DNA of 64,000 nt from Nitrososphaerota archaeon (GCA_029784825.1 JAFMAU010000008.1:1-64000), one strand, 5' to 3'; shown: positions 50,213 to 59,377, numbered from the stretch's first letter. Notes: generated from the sequence alone by a model not told the origin. Made by a program: numbers and translations.

Positions 50213-52139
50213 GAAAACCCATCTTCGCGTCGATCTCCTTCCCCACTCGAGAAAGAGAGTACCTGCTGTAGGCCGGATTGCTCCTGAAATAGAGCAGCGC
50301 AGAGTCGCGTTCGGCCACGGCCCTCTCCAGCCACCCAGCCCCTTCCCCATCCCTCCCGAGGCTGAGCATGACGAGACCCACGGAGCAGGGTGAGAAGTAC
50401 AGGTCGGTCCCTCGCAGGACCTCCTCGAGGATTCTCCCTGCTTCCGCCTTGTCCCCAGCTTCGGAGCAGGCGAACGCCAGGTCAAGCATCGCACTCGGGT
50501 CAGAGTCGTCGGCATCGACCTCAAGCTTCGCCTCGTCGATCGCCTCTGCCCCCCTGGACAGGATTGTGTTCACAATCGACAGCCAGTAGTGCACGGAGGG
50601 GAGCCGCGGACTCTCGTTCTCGACGTTCCTGAACATCCCGAGCGCCTCCTCATGGCGCCCGAGGCCAAGCATCGTCACGCCGAGGCTCTGTCTCAGCACC
50701 AGCGAGAACGGGTCCAGGCTCAATGCCTGTCTTATCATGGGGAGCGCGTCCTCGTATCTTCTCTGGAAGTTGAGGAGGACGCTGTACCAATGGTATGCAG
50801 CAGCGTAGTTCGGGTTCAGCTGAATGGCCCGCTTCAGCTCCTCTTCTCCCTGCATGAAATCCCACCCATGGTTTACATGGGCCAGCCCGAGTGAGGCGTG
50901 GGCTTCCGCGATCGACGGATCAATGGCTAGCGCCTTCGAAGCGTATTCCTCAGCCAGCGCCCCGGCCTTCGCAGGCACCATCCAGCCGTAGTCCGAGAGT
51001 ATCAGGTAGCAGTCCGCCAGGCCCGTGTACGCCTTGGCAAATTCCTGGTCCTCGCGGAGGGCCTCCTCGAAGTACTTTACGGCCTTCTTCGTCCCCTCTT
51101 CCGTCCTTTCATTCCAGTAGTACCGTCCTTTCAGGTACAGGTTGTACGCTTCGGGACTGCCAGTCTGCTGGGCCACCAGCCTTTCTTTATCCTTCGAGAC
51201 CAGCTGCACCCTCAGCCCCTGGGCGACCTGCTCTGCTATCTCTCCCTGGACCCCGAACACGTCGGTCAGGTCCCTGTCATAGCTCTGGGACCACACGTAC
51301 CTGTCTGCGTCCACCTCGATCAACTGGGCCGCAATTCTCACTCTGTTCCCGGACTTGCGCACGCTCCCTTCGAGAATTGCTCCCACCCCCAGCTCCCTCC
51401 CCACCTGTTGCATCGGGATTGCAGTGTCTCTATATCTCATGGCCGAGGCCCTCGAGATGACGCTGAGTTCGCCTATCTTGGAGACAGTCGAGATGAGCTC
51501 CTCGGTGATGCCGTCGGCGAAGTACCTGTCGTTCGGGTCAGGACTGAGGTTGCTGAACGGGAGGATTGCAACCCTGTTCCGTGGGAGCGGCTTCCTCGGA
51601 TATTCCCTCGCAGACCTCTGTCCGGCCCGGATCGCGAACAGCTCCACCGGGTTGGGGATGTTTCTGAGGTCGCGCGGCCCCAGAGGCTCCATCCGCCACC
51701 CGACCTTCCCCTCCACCTGGTCAACCACCTGGCGGGTCACACAGATCCCCCCAGGCTCTGCCTGGGGCTCAACCCGGGACGCGATGTTGACCGCGTCCCC
51801 CAGGACGTCGTCGCCCGAGTGCACGACATCTCCGACATGGATTCCGACCCGCACCGCAATCCTGCTGTCTTCTGCGAGGGACGCGTTGGAACGACCCATC
51901 TCCTCCTGGAGCTCCACCGCGCAGTTCACGGCCTCCACCGCGCTGGCGAACTCGACGAGGAATCCGTCCCCCATGGTCTTGACAACCCTCCCCTGGTATC
52001 TGGGGAAAATGGAGTTCAACACGCTTCGATGCCGCCTCAGGAGCTCGAGGGCCGTCTCCTCGTCCCTCGAAGACAGGGCAGTGTACCCGACGACGTCGGT
52101 GAACATTATTGCCCCGAGCCTGCGCTCCTCCTTGCTCAA
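50202..52139 (-). CDS. Class III adenylate cyclase with TolB-like and TPR domains (copy 3 of 3)
   Basis: 645 residues from the TTG at 52139. This start aligns the N-terminus SKEERRLGAIMFTD with the other two copies and has GCTTAAAC about 36 bp upstream. The frame to 52232 is not needed. Cyclase residues are D15, K54, D58 (KTMGDGF) and GDAVNIASR. The TolB-like part is VAILPFSNLSPDPNDRYF, followed by TPR repeats (AIQLNPNYAAAYHWYSVLLN). Its stop overlaps the convergent peptidase gene by 11 bp. Confidence 0.88.
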   Translation of the reverse strand: MSKEERRLGAIMFTDVVGYTALSSRDEETALELLRRHRSVLNSIFPRYQGRVVKTMGDGFLVEFASAVEAVNCAVELQEEMGRSNASLAEDSRIAVRVGIHVGDVVHSGDDVLGDAVNIASRVEPQAEPGGICVTRQVVDQVEGKVGWRMEPLGPRDLRNIPNPVELFAIRAGQRSAREYPRKPLPRNRVAILPFSNLSPDPNDRYFADGITEELISTVSKIGELSVISRASAMRYRDTAIPMQQVGRELGVGAILEGSVRKSGNRVRIAAQLIEVDADRYVWSQSYDRDLTDVFGVQGEIAEQVAQGLRVQLVSKDKERLVAQQTGSPEAYNLYLKGRYYWNERTEEGTKKAVKYFEEALREDQEFAKAYTGLADCYLILSDYGWMVPAKAGALAEEYASKALAIDPSIAEAHASLGLAHVNHGWDFMQGEEELKRAIQLNPNYAAAYHWYSVLLNFQRRYEDALPMIRQALSLDPFSLVLRQSLGVTMLGLGRHEEALGMFRNVENESPRLPSVHYWLSIVNTILSRGAEAIDEAKLEVDADDSDPSAMLDLAFACSEAGDKAEAGRILEEVLRGTDLYFSPCSVGLVMLSLGRDGEGAGWLERAVAERDSALLYFRSNPAYSRYSLSRVGKEIDAKMGFPTG

Positions 52140-52204
52140 CCTCTCGAAAGAGAGCGGGAGTCTGCCGAGTGGTTTAAGCTTGGTCCTGCTGCTCCTTGCG
52201 CGCC

Positions 52205-53107
52205 TCAGGCGTACCGCTGCTGCCTCAGCCACGAGTGGATCGCCAGAGAGGCGACTGCCTCCATCGTCGTGTTCCTCTCTTCGGCGGCCCGCCTCAGCCC
52301 GTCGGCGACCCGGGGGTCCAGAAGTATCTCCAGCTTGACCGCGCGAAGGTACGACACCTCCTTCTTGATGTCCTCGACCGGCCTCTGGGGGGCCATGACG
52401 AAGTGGCTGACGACGCTCTCCGCCTCCGGGGTCGGGAGAGGCGCGATCGTCTCAGCAAGCTCCTTGAGCTGAGTCGCCCTCTCGCGCTTTGGGAGCTCCT
52501 GCACTGTGGACGCCTCTTCCGCCCTACGCAGGAACGTCGCATGCTTCACGGGGAGGACCCCTTCCTTCCTCTCCTTCGGAAGGGGCGCCTGTTTGACCGC
52601 AATGTCTGCCTTCGATTCTTTCCTTATGGTACGGACGGCCTCAACAGCGCTTATCCTGTCATCAACATACCGCCTAGACTTGCCCAGAGCCTTCGCGACC
52701 TGCTCAGACGACCCGTACGCCCTGGGGTTAGCCTTCCTTAGAGCGACAATGGCGTCGTACTCTTCCTCCGGCTCGATGTCCCGCCTCTGTATGTTCTCGA
52801 CAAGCGAGACTATGATCGCTTCTTCGTCAGTCATCGGCCTCACGATGGCTGGCATCTTCTTCAGCCCTGCTATCTTGGCCGCTTCGAAGCGCCTCGAGCC
52901 GACGACGAGCTCGTACCTGCCCCCGATCGGCCTCGCGAGGACCGGCTCGAGTATCCCCTTCTCCTTCACAGAATCAACGAGATCTCCGACGTCCCCTGGG
53001 CTCTTCCTGACGTTCGTCTTCCCTACGAAGAGCTTCGAGAGCTCGACGGCCATGATGCTCCCGGTCTGCTCCTTCCATCCCTGCTGCGACGAGGAAAACC
53101 TTGCCAA
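52205..53107 (-). CDS. ParB/RepB-like DNA-binding protein
   Basis: 300 residues. The ParB N-terminal domain has VKEKGILEPVLARPIGGRYE, VVGSRRFEAAKIAGLKKMPA and IVSLVENIQRRDIEPEEEYD. A helix-turn-helix follows (SEQVAKALGKSRRYVDDRIS). The C-terminus has a ribbon-helix-helix-like segment (LEILLDPRVADGLRRAAEER). The TTG at 53107 sits about 6 bases after the start site predicted from TCTTAAGA. The ATG at 53053 is the alternative. No ParA is adjacent. It may act in chromosome segregation or as a regulator. Confidence 0.85.
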   Translation of the reverse strand: MARFSSSQQGWKEQTGSIMAVELSKLFVGKTNVRKSPGDVGDLVDSVKEKGILEPVLARPIGGRYELVVGSRRFEAAKIAGLKKMPAIVRPMTDEEAIIVSLVENIQRRDIEPEEEYDAIVALRKANPRAYGSSEQVAKALGKSRRYVDDRISAVEAVRTIRKESKADIAVKQAPLPKERKEGVLPVKHATFLRRAEEASTVQELPKRERATQLKELAETIAPLPTPEAESVVSHFVMAPQRPVEDIKKEVSYLRAVKLEILLDPRVADGLRRAAEERNTTMEAVASLAIHSWLRQQRYA

Positions 53108-53156
53108 AACCCAGTCGCATCATCCGCGGCGGGTTTCTTAAGACTATCCGGCCCGC

Positions 53157-54485
53157 TCAGTCGAGCTTTACCTTCGACCTGTAGGCATCGATGTCAAGGA
53201 AACCATGCCCGCTTATGTTGGCCAGGATGCACTTCTCGACACCCTCAGATTCCGCTTTCTTCGCCTCATCTATGGCGGCCCTGACCGCGTGGGCCGACTC
53301 CCCAGCGATCAACCACCCCTCTGTCTCGAGGAACATCTTTGCCGCCTCGAACACGGCCAGCTCGTCGCTCGGGTAAGCCACAGCCCTCACGTACCCCTTG
53401 CTCTTCAGCGCGCTGATTATCGGTGCTGCCGCGTGGTATCGGAGCCCGTCCGACTTTATGGGGGTCATCGACGTCTCGTGGCCGAGCGTGTACATCATCA
53501 TGAGCGGAGTGTGTCCTGCGGTGTCCCCGAAGTCGTACCTGTACTCCCCCTTTACGAGGTTCGGCGCCGCCTCCGACTGCGCGGCCAGGAACTCGCATTC
53601 CCTCTTTCCCTGCAGCACCTCTCCAAGGAATGGGAGGGCGACCCCGCCGAAGTTCGACCCGCCCCCTAGGCACCCTACGACAAGGTCGGGGGAGTCGCCG
53701 ACCTTCTCGAACTGCCTGATCGACTCCAGTCCGATGATCGATTGGTGGATGAGCACGTGGTTGAGGACCGAGCCGAGGCAGTACACTCTGTCCTCCGCCA
53801 GGTCCGTATACTCCAGCCCCTCCGACACAGCTATCCCGAGGGAGCCAGGGTGCCTGGAGTCGACCGCGAGCAGCTTCCTCCCGAACGGCGTCTGGTCGCT
53901 CGGCGACGCGAAGACCCTGGCGCCATACATCTGCATAAGCAGCTTCCTTTCGGTCTTCCAGTCGTAGACCGCCCTGACCCAGAACACCACGGTCTTCAGC
54001 CCCATCAGGGCAGCAGCGTATGAGAGCGCAGTCCCCCACTGGCCTGCCCCGGTCTCCGTTACCAAGGTGTCCTTTCCTTCCTTGGCCGCATAGTACGCTT
54101 GAGCTATCGCTGTGTTCACCTTGTGCGATCCGGTCGGGCTCAGGTCCTCCCGCTTGTAGTAGATCCGGACCTTCCGCAGCCCCAGCCTCTGCTCCAGCCT
54201 CCTCGCGCGGTAGAGCGGCCGCGGCCTTCCTGCGTGGATGTAGAGCTCCCTCACTTCCTCAGGGATGTCGATCCAACGCAACGTCGACGTCTCCTGCCTC
54301 AGACACTCCTTCACGAGCCTCCTCTGGAGAGCCTGCATTCTCTGCTCGCCGTCTCCAGGCTCCCTGGGGGGCGGGAGGCCGCCGGGGATGTCCGGGACGA
54401 TGTTGTACCATTTCGCGGGAAGCTCGTCAGGGGTGAGCACGATCTGGTCGGGGCCCACGCCCCCGGAGTGTACATCTTTGTACAT
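53157..54485 (-). CDS. trpB: Tryptophan synthase beta chain, TrpB2 type
   Basis: 442 residues, the long TrpB2 form. The PLP lysine is K122 in [35 protein letters not shown] and [19 protein letters not shown] bind substrate and PLP phosphate. The N-terminal [18 protein letters not shown] is diagnostic of TrpB2. It condenses indole with serine. No trpA or other trp gene is nearby, consistent with a stand-alone indole-salvaging TrpB2. Confidence 0.95.
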   Translation of the reverse strand: MYKDVHSGGVGPDQIVLTPDELPAKWYNIVPDIPGGLPPPREPGDGEQRMQALQRRLVKECLRQETSTLRWIDIPEEVRELYIHAGRPRPLYRARRLEQRLGLRKVRIYYKREDLSPTGSHKVNTAIAQAYYAAKEGKDTLVTETGAGQWGTALSYAAALMGLKTVVFWVRAVYDWKTERKLLMQMYGARVFASPSDQTPFGRKLLAVDSRHPGSLGIAVSEGLEYTDLAEDRVYCLGSVLNHVLIHQSIIGLESIRQFEKVGDSPDLVVGCLGGGSNFGGVALPFLGEVLQGKRECEFLAAQSEAAPNLVKGEYRYDFGDTAGHTPLMMMYTLGHETSMTPIKSDGLRYHAAAPIISALKSKGYVRAVAYPSDELAVFEAAKMFLETEGWLIAGESAHAVRAAIDEAKKAESEGVEKCILANISGHGFLDIDAYRSKVKLD

Positions 54486-54561
54486 AAGACCTGTCCCGAA
54501 ACGCCGACGCGCACCTAACCGGACGAAATCTTATACCCAGGCGCCAGCGCATGCGTCTCGG

Positions 54562-54951
54562 ATGCCCACCAGGGAAGAGATGGAGAGGCTGAAGGAGAAG
54601 CTGAACAGGGAGTCCGTGAACGTCTGCTTCAACAAAGGGACAGAGGCTCCGTTCACAGGAAGATACTGGAACAGCCACGAGGAGGGGACCTACCAGTGCA
54701 TCGTCTGCGCGACCCCACTCTTCAGCTCTGACACCAAGTTCGAATCAGGGACGGGGTGGCCGAGCTTCTTCCAGCCCGTAACCGGGGGGGCCATCAAGGA
54801 GGACACGGACCGCACCTTCGGGATGGTGAGGACCGAAGTGTCCTGCGGCAACTGCGGGGTCCACCTCGGCCACGTGTTCGACGACGGTCCGGGGCCTACC
54901 GGGCTCCGCTACTGCATCAACTCCGCGGCCCTCGAGTTCAAGAAGGCGTAG
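54562..54951 (+). CDS. msrB: Peptide-methionine (R)-S-oxide reductase
   Basis: 129 residues. The catalytic motif is [11 protein letters not shown]. Zinc cysteines lie in [10 protein letters not shown] and [30 protein letters not shown] is the MsrB hallmark. It repairs methionine-R-sulfoxide with thioredoxin. ATG at 54562, 28 bp after the centre of TTATAC. It is divergent from trpB2. Confidence 0.95.
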   Translation: MPTREEMERLKEKLNRESVNVCFNKGTEAPFTGRYWNSHEEGTYQCIVCATPLFSSDTKFESGTGWPSFFQPVTGGAIKEDTDRTFGMVRTEVSCGNCGVHLGHVFDDGPGPTGLRYCINSAALEFKKA

Positions 54952-55039
54952 ACCCCCGTCGGCCGCCCGCCCACAGCCCACTGGCTCGTCTCATCATGCC
55001 CCCTGTCCCATTGATAAGCCCAAGCGGAGGTCGCCCCCT

Positions 55040-55142
55040 GAGCCAGGCCCCCAAATCGTCTCATTGGGCTAAAATTTGGTTAACCAAAGGGGAGCGACGA
55101 TTTGACAGATTATCCCTTAGGGGCCTCCGGCGGGGCTGGCTC
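55040..55142. repeat. Nested inverted repeat
   Basis: Outer arms GAGCCAG (55040-55046) and CTGGCTC (55136-55142). Inner arms AAATCGTC (55053-55060) and GACGATTT (55096-55103). The centre is a perfect 14-bp palindrome TTTGGTTAACCAAA (55075-55088). The flanks are G/C-runs that also partly match (GGCCCC against GGGGCC/GGGGC). It lies in the 197-bp gap between msrB and the next gene. Confidence 0.65.
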
Positions 55143-55148
55143 ACCAAC

Positions 55149-55694
55149 TTGTCGTCGTCCGCCTTCCGGCCCCCCTCCCGCCCCGGGAACGCACTAATCA
55201 GGGGCCCCCGAGGGCTGCTCAGGCCTAGGACCCTAGTCACCCGGAAGGACGCGAAGCCCCTCTTCAGCATCTCCCAGGTTCCGCACCGGAAGCAGAGATA
55301 TGAGACGGTCGGGGACTGGATTCCAGGAAAGCCCGCTCAGATCAGGGTGAGCAGGATGAAGGACCAGCGCTACGTGTTCCTGGTGGCTCTCCACGAGATG
55401 ATCGAATACGAGCTCTGCAAGATGCACGGGATCACGGACAAGGAGGTGGTGGCATTCGACGTGAACTTCGAGGCGGAGAGGCTGATGAACCTCCACCCCG
55501 TGGATGCGGAGCCGGGAGACCACCCGAAGGCCCCCTACAGGAGCGAGCACGAGTTCGCGACAATGATCGAGATGATGGTGGCCCAGAAGCTCGGGGTCAG
55601 CTGGTCCGACTACGAGAAGACCGTGCTCTCGCTAGGCCCGAGGCCGAAGAAGGTCATGCTGAAGCCCCAGCTCAAGGAAGGCAGGCGGGCATAG
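55149..55694 (+). CDS. Hypothetical protein with HExxE-like motif
   Basis: 181 residues from the TTG at 55149. The start is uncertain because no clear TATA box is seen and the frame stays open to 54756. Conserved-looking region: KQRYETVGDWIPGKPAQIRV, YVFLVALHEMIEYELCKMHG (His-Glu...Glu), EFATMIEMMVAQKLGVSWSD. The LHEMIEYELC helix suggests a metal site as in phage-type and hypothetical metalloproteins. The first 50 residues are Pro/Arg-rich and may be untranslated. Confidence 0.6.
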   Translation: MSSSAFRPPSRPGNALIRGPRGLLRPRTLVTRKDAKPLFSISQVPHRKQRYETVGDWIPGKPAQIRVSRMKDQRYVFLVALHEMIEYELCKMHGITDKEVVAFDVNFEAERLMNLHPVDAEPGDHPKAPYRSEHEFATMIEMMVAQKLGVSWSDYEKTVLSLGPRPKKVMLKPQLKEGRRA

Positions 55695-55731
55695 GGCGTC
55701 CGCGGAACCCATCTCGCACCGTTTCTCTCGC

Positions 55732-55738
55732 TTAAATA
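55732..55738 (+). promoter_or_regulatory. TATA box of the membrane protein gene
   Basis: TTAAATA in CGCTTAAATAAC, centred about 31 bp upstream of the ATG at 55766. Confidence 0.5.
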
Positions 55739-55765
55739 ACAAAATCAGAACGCAAATGCCGCAAA

Positions 55766-56188
55766 ATGACCGACTCTGAGGTGACTTCGAACCAGTCTCT
55801 GCCCATCCGAGGGATGTCCGCAGTCACGGCGTCCATGGACAAGTTGATGCCATCCTTCAGCGACATTACCTTCTGGCTCGTGGCTAACGTCGTCCTCCTC
55901 CTGTATGTGGGAATCGAGGAACTGGCCAATGGATACGGCCCGGGCTCGTATTACTCAGCGGGCGCTGTCCTCCTCGCCGTAATCTACCTCCTTCTCTGGA
56001 TGCTCCGCAAGACCAACAAGAAGATGGCCGACCAGTGGATAATGATCATCTCGGGCCTTGCAGTCCTTGGTGATTTGATTGTCATCGGATACGAGTTCAG
56101 CGGCAGCTTCTCTGGAGGCAGCGCCCTGCTTGATGCAGTCGGGCTGATGCTCTTCCGAGCGACTTACATCGAATACCGCAGCCCGTAG
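55766..56188 (+). CDS. Membrane protein with four helices
   Basis: 140 residues. After a 30-residue polar start come ITFWLVANVVLLLYVGIEEL, YYSAGAVLLAVIYLLLWML, WIMIISGLAVLGDLIVIGY and a weaker helix at ALLDAVGLMLFRATY. No motif known to me. Confidence 0.68.
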   Translation: MTDSEVTSNQSLPIRGMSAVTASMDKLMPSFSDITFWLVANVVLLLYVGIEELANGYGPGSYYSAGAVLLAVIYLLLWMLRKTNKKMADQWIMIISGLAVLGDLIVIGYEFSGSFSGGSALLDAVGLMLFRATYIEYRSP

Positions 56189-56273
56189 TCCTTCTCCCTC
56201 CCTTACTCCTTCTCGCACGGCCAGCGCAAGCTAAGCTTCACTTCAAGCAACGGAATGCAGCGTTCAAAACGAG

Positions 56274-56284
56274 TATATGATATA
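56274..56284. promoter_or_regulatory. TATA box of the DUF4382 gene
   Basis: TATATGATATA near 56279. An in-frame ATG (56277) lies inside this box, so the real start is downstream at the TTG at 56313. Confidence 0.5.
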
Positions 56285-56312
56285 CACTCGACGAGCAGGC
56301 AAGGAACCGGGT

Positions 56313-56828
56313 TTGAAGAGGTCCACAATCGCGGCCGCTGTGGTTGTCTTGGTGATAGTCGCCGTCGGCGCCGCCGCAGCCATCTTCTTGGGGGCTCCGA
56401 GCGGGAGTCTTGTGGCAGGAGTGAAAGACGCTCCTTCGACAGGGATCGTCTCTCACATCTACCTGACGATCACCGATCTGACTTTGCAGGGTAGCGGAAA
56501 CTCAAGCACCTCTTACAAGGTGAACGCCACCACGTTCGATCTTCTAAGGCTCACAAGCGTAACGAAGTGGCTTGGTAATAACGCAGTCCCAGCCGGGAAC
56601 TACACCATGATCAGGTTCTCAATCACCGAAGCCATAGCCACCGTGAGCGGAAGCAACGTGACCCTGACCGTCCCAAGCGGGGAGATCAAGGTCCCGGTGC
56701 ACTTTACCATCGTCTCCGGCAAGACGACCGCGGTCGTCCTCGACATAGCGCCAGACATGACGGCCATCAGCTCTTCTCAGAACCTCAGACCGGTCGTGAC
56801 TGGGTTAGAGACCAAGCCCCCCAGCTGA
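56313..56828 (+). CDS. Exported DUF4382 protein, short form
   Basis: 171 residues. Signal/anchor KRSTIAAAVVVLVIVAVGAA at the N-terminus. DUF4382 follows: GSLVAGVKDAPSTGIVSHIY, FDLLRLTSVTKWLGNNAVPA, GNYTMIRFSITEAIATVSG. It corresponds to the first half of the 38780-40045 protein and lacks the Gln/Thr-rich tail. Surface location likely. Start chosen at the TTG at 56313 for promoter spacing. Confidence 0.75.
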   Translation: MKRSTIAAAVVVLVIVAVGAAAAIFLGAPSGSLVAGVKDAPSTGIVSHIYLTITDLTLQGSGNSSTSYKVNATTFDLLRLTSVTKWLGNNAVPAGNYTMIRFSITEAIATVSGSNVTLTVPSGEIKVPVHFTIVSGKTTAVVLDIAPDMTAISSSQNLRPVVTGLETKPPS

Positions 56829-56855
56829 CTGCCATCCGGCTACCCGTTCTGAGCT

Positions 56856-58397
56856 CTACCTCCGGGCGATCTGGACGAGCTCGAAAGGCTGCTTCCCCCT
56901 CGAGTCAGGGAGCCCGGTTATTCCGCCTATGAGGCTCTCGGCAGAAACCCCCATCCTTTCCAAGACCCTAGCCAGCATGAGCGAGGTGTTTCCGGCCATG
57001 CACACGACAAGGAGAGGCCTGCCGTCCTTCGGGAGGAGCTTCTGGAACTGACCCGAAGGCTCCATGCCGTTCAGGACGGCCTGGACGTCCCCCACCTCAG
57101 CGACTCTGATGGATGATTCCTCGCACCCGAGCGCAGACGCGATCAGCCTGACCCCTTCTGCCTTGGGGACGAACATGTTGTGGGCCCACACGACCCCCGA
57201 ATAGTCTCCGATGCTCGAAGCAGCCTCCTCCAGCCGGACCTGGTCCCTCTTGCCCTTCCTTGCGACCGCCTTCACCTCCGACGCGTACTTGGAGGCTCCG
57301 TCGGCCACCATAACGACGAACTCCTTCCCAACCCCGTAGTTCAGCAGCTGCATGCAGGCATACAGGGCAAGCGCCCCGCTTTCGCCCACGTCGTGCCCCC
57401 GCCGGTTGAAGTACTCAAAGACCCTGGTCGCCTCGTCGAAGTCGGCTTCATGGTCGCCAAGATACCTCTTGGGCTCGTAGAACACGAGCCCCTCCGCCTT
57501 CTCCTTCGTCCTGATCCCGGCCACGTCCTGCCCCTTCAGAGGGAAGACCACCCTGACCCCCTTCCTGCCGTGCTTCGAAGCGAGGTACCTGCCAATGCCG
57601 CCCGCAGTCCCTCCTGTCCCGAAGGCGCAGACGAAGTCCGCATCCTTCAGCGACGTCCCAAAGGCGTCCAGCTGCTGGTCAATCTCCGGTCCTGTCACCT
57701 CCCAGTGGGCTTCGACGTTGAGCTCGTTTTCGTACTGCTCCGGGCAGAACCCCCCATACGCCCTTGCGAGGAGCTTGGCCAGCCCTATTGCGTCCTGTCC
57801 TGCCAGGAGCCTCTCCGCATCCGGCCTTACGCCGTCGAACTTCCTGGGGTCGAAGCCGAGCTCTCCGAGCTGCTGCCTGACGCCGGACGCGACCCCCTTG
57901 GCCACCAGCAGGTCAGCGTCTCCTTTGAACCCGGGCGCAGGGCATATGTCGATGTCCAGGTCAATCAGCTTCACCCCATCAGCTTTCAACTGCTTCACGA
58001 CCCCCTCCTGCAGCCTTCTGGAGACGAGCGCCACGACGTCGACGCCAAGCCTCCCAAGCGATCCTAGGGCAATTCCGAAGTTGCCCGACGTCGCCTCGAA
58101 TATCGCCTGGCCCCGCCGCAGGTTCCCCCTTGCTATGGCGTCCCTGAGAATCATGGCGGCGGGCCTCACTTTGACCGAGCCGCCGTGGATCTTGGAGTCG
58201 AGCTTGGCGAACACCCTCGCCCCATCCACATCAATGTTCATCCCATATTCCGACTTCGCGCAGTCGAGTAGAGCCGCGGTGACATCCACCAGTGGGGTCG
58301 GGTTCAAGACCCGCCCTCCTTCCACGTGGGGGATCTTGCTCCAAACCTCCAACTCGAACTTCCGGGTCAATTCGCCGTCGGCTGGAACGCTCTGCAT
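56856..58397 (-). CDS. Cysteine synthase-like PLP enzyme fused to a rhodanese-like domain
   Basis: 513 residues. Residues 1-400 are a fold-type II PLP enzyme: K76 in GGSVKVRPA, substrate loop EATSGNFGIALGSLGRLG and phosphate loop FGTGGTAGGIGRYL. An insertion of about 90 residues (from GFKGDADLLVAKGVASGVRQ) separates the two halves. The last 100 residues are rhodanese-like, with the candidate cysteine in LLVVCMAGNTSLMLARVLER and the closing ESLIGGITGLPD. A sulfur-delivery domain joined to a cysteine-forming enzyme would fit persulfide-based cysteine synthesis or breakdown. The ATG at 58397 is fixed by the TATA box at 58423. Confidence 0.82.
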   Translation of the reverse strand: MQSVPADGELTRKFELEVWSKIPHVEGGRVLNPTPLVDVTAALLDCAKSEYGMNIDVDGARVFAKLDSKIHGGSVKVRPAAMILRDAIARGNLRRGQAIFEATSGNFGIALGSLGRLGVDVVALVSRRLQEGVVKQLKADGVKLIDLDIDICPAPGFKGDADLLVAKGVASGVRQQLGELGFDPRKFDGVRPDAERLLAGQDAIGLAKLLARAYGGFCPEQYENELNVEAHWEVTGPEIDQQLDAFGTSLKDADFVCAFGTGGTAGGIGRYLASKHGRKGVRVVFPLKGQDVAGIRTKEKAEGLVFYEPKRYLGDHEADFDEATRVFEYFNRRGHDVGESGALALYACMQLLNYGVGKEFVVMVADGASKYASEVKAVARKGKRDQVRLEEAASSIGDYSGVVWAHNMFVPKAEGVRLIASALGCEESSIRVAEVGDVQAVLNGMEPSGQFQKLLPKDGRPLLVVCMAGNTSLMLARVLERMGVSAESLIGGITGLPDSRGKQPFELVQIARR

Positions 58398-58422
58398 AGA
58401 TGTGCCTCCAAAGGAGGTAGGG

Positions 58423-58430
58423 TTATATAA
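58423..58430. promoter_or_regulatory. Palindromic bidirectional TATA box
   Basis: TTATATAA is its own reverse complement. Its centre is 26 bp from the ATG at 58452 on the plus strand and 29 bp from the ATG at 58397 on the minus strand. The gap between the two start codons is only 54 bp, with no other TATA-like sequence. Confidence 0.7.
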
Positions 58431-58451
58431 CATATGTCATATTCCTCTCTC

Positions 58452-58796
58452 ATGCGGCCGACTTACAGAGCCCCCAGCATTCCCGACAGGGACGTCACCC
58501 CCGTCCTCGTAAGAGACGAGCTGCTGAAGTGCTTCGAAAGCGCCAACGGAGAGTTCGCCAGGGTGCTCCACCAGCCAGTTACGGACGAGCAGCTTAAGCA
58601 GCAGGTGAAGATGTTCGTGGAGGGCGCTTTCTCCCAGTGCGGTGCGAACTACGTTGCACCCACGAAGGAGGGCATCCTCACTGCCATCTCCCAGTGCAAG
58701 GCGAACGCCGAACAGACGATGGGTTCAGAGGGCGCGGAGATAATCCGGCACCACTACTCCGAAATGATGAAGCTCGTCGACAGGCTTCAGGGCTGA
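58452..58796 (+). CDS. Hypothetical helical protein
   Basis: 114 residues from the ATG at 58452, matching leaderless spacing from the palindromic TATA box. An earlier ATG (58434) lies before the expected transcript start. Helical throughout (VRDELLKCFESANGEFARVL, LKQQVKMFVEGAFSQCGANY, GAEIIRHHYSEMMKLVDRL), with three Cys. Not recognised. Overlaps the next convergent gene by 10 bp. Confidence 0.65.
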   Translation: MRPTYRAPSIPDRDVTPVLVRDELLKCFESANGEFARVLHQPVTDEQLKQQVKMFVEGAFSQCGANYVAPTKEGILTAISQCKANAEQTMGSEGAEIIRHHYSEMMKLVDRLQG

Positions 58797-59254
58797 GCCG
58801 TGGAGCCCTTCTCCCGCTTGAACTTCTCCGGAGGGCCGAGGTACAGGCCGGAGGGCGGGTCCCTGGGCAGCAGGTACCTGATGTGGGGGTAGCCCCGCTT
58901 GTCGTGGTACAAGTCCGAGCCCTCCTCCCCCTTCATGAACGCCATTTCGAACTGGTCCCAATCTTGGTCGTGGATGGCCTTGAAGATCGGCTGGAGGTAG
59001 TCCTTGTCGAAGGCTGCGAGGTCTTCCGAGTACTTCGGCCTAGTGACCTTGGCCGTCCGGAAGGCTGCCCTCAGCTGGTTCAGCTGGTGGGCGGCCAACT
59101 TCCAGTTCCCTCCCTTTGCCGCATAGTAGGTGTCCGTGTATCTTTCCCCGACCTCCTTCATCAGCGCCCCCATCCCGGGCTGGATCTCTGCGAGCTGGTC
59201 GATGGTCATCTCGCCGTGGGGGGTCTTCCCCTTGATCTCGCTCAAGGGGCTCAC
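58787..59254 (-). CDS. Hypothetical protein, four-helix-bundle-like
   Basis: 155 residues. Four amphipathic helices are suggested by QPGMGALMKEVGERYTDTYY, NWKLAAHQLNQLRAAFRTAK, YLQPIFKAIHDQDWDQFEMA and the end region YPHIRYLLPRDPPSGLYLGP. The layout recalls cytochrome c-prime-like helical domains, but there is no CxxCH heme motif. Function unknown. Confidence 0.68.
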   Translation of the reverse strand: MSPLSEIKGKTPHGEMTIDQLAEIQPGMGALMKEVGERYTDTYYAAKGGNWKLAAHQLNQLRAAFRTAKVTRPKYSEDLAAFDKDYLQPIFKAIHDQDWDQFEMAFMKGEEGSDLYHDKRGYPHIRYLLPRDPPSGLYLGPPEKFKREKGSTAQP

Positions 59255-59377
59255 CGGCGTTGGACCCCCAGAAAAGGTCTAGGGAGGGGGCCGAACAGGA
59301 GGCAGTGGCTCCCTCGGGGCGCCTGGCTGCGGGAAGTACGGCTCCCTCGGGACTGAAACCTCGGGGCGACGGAACAC

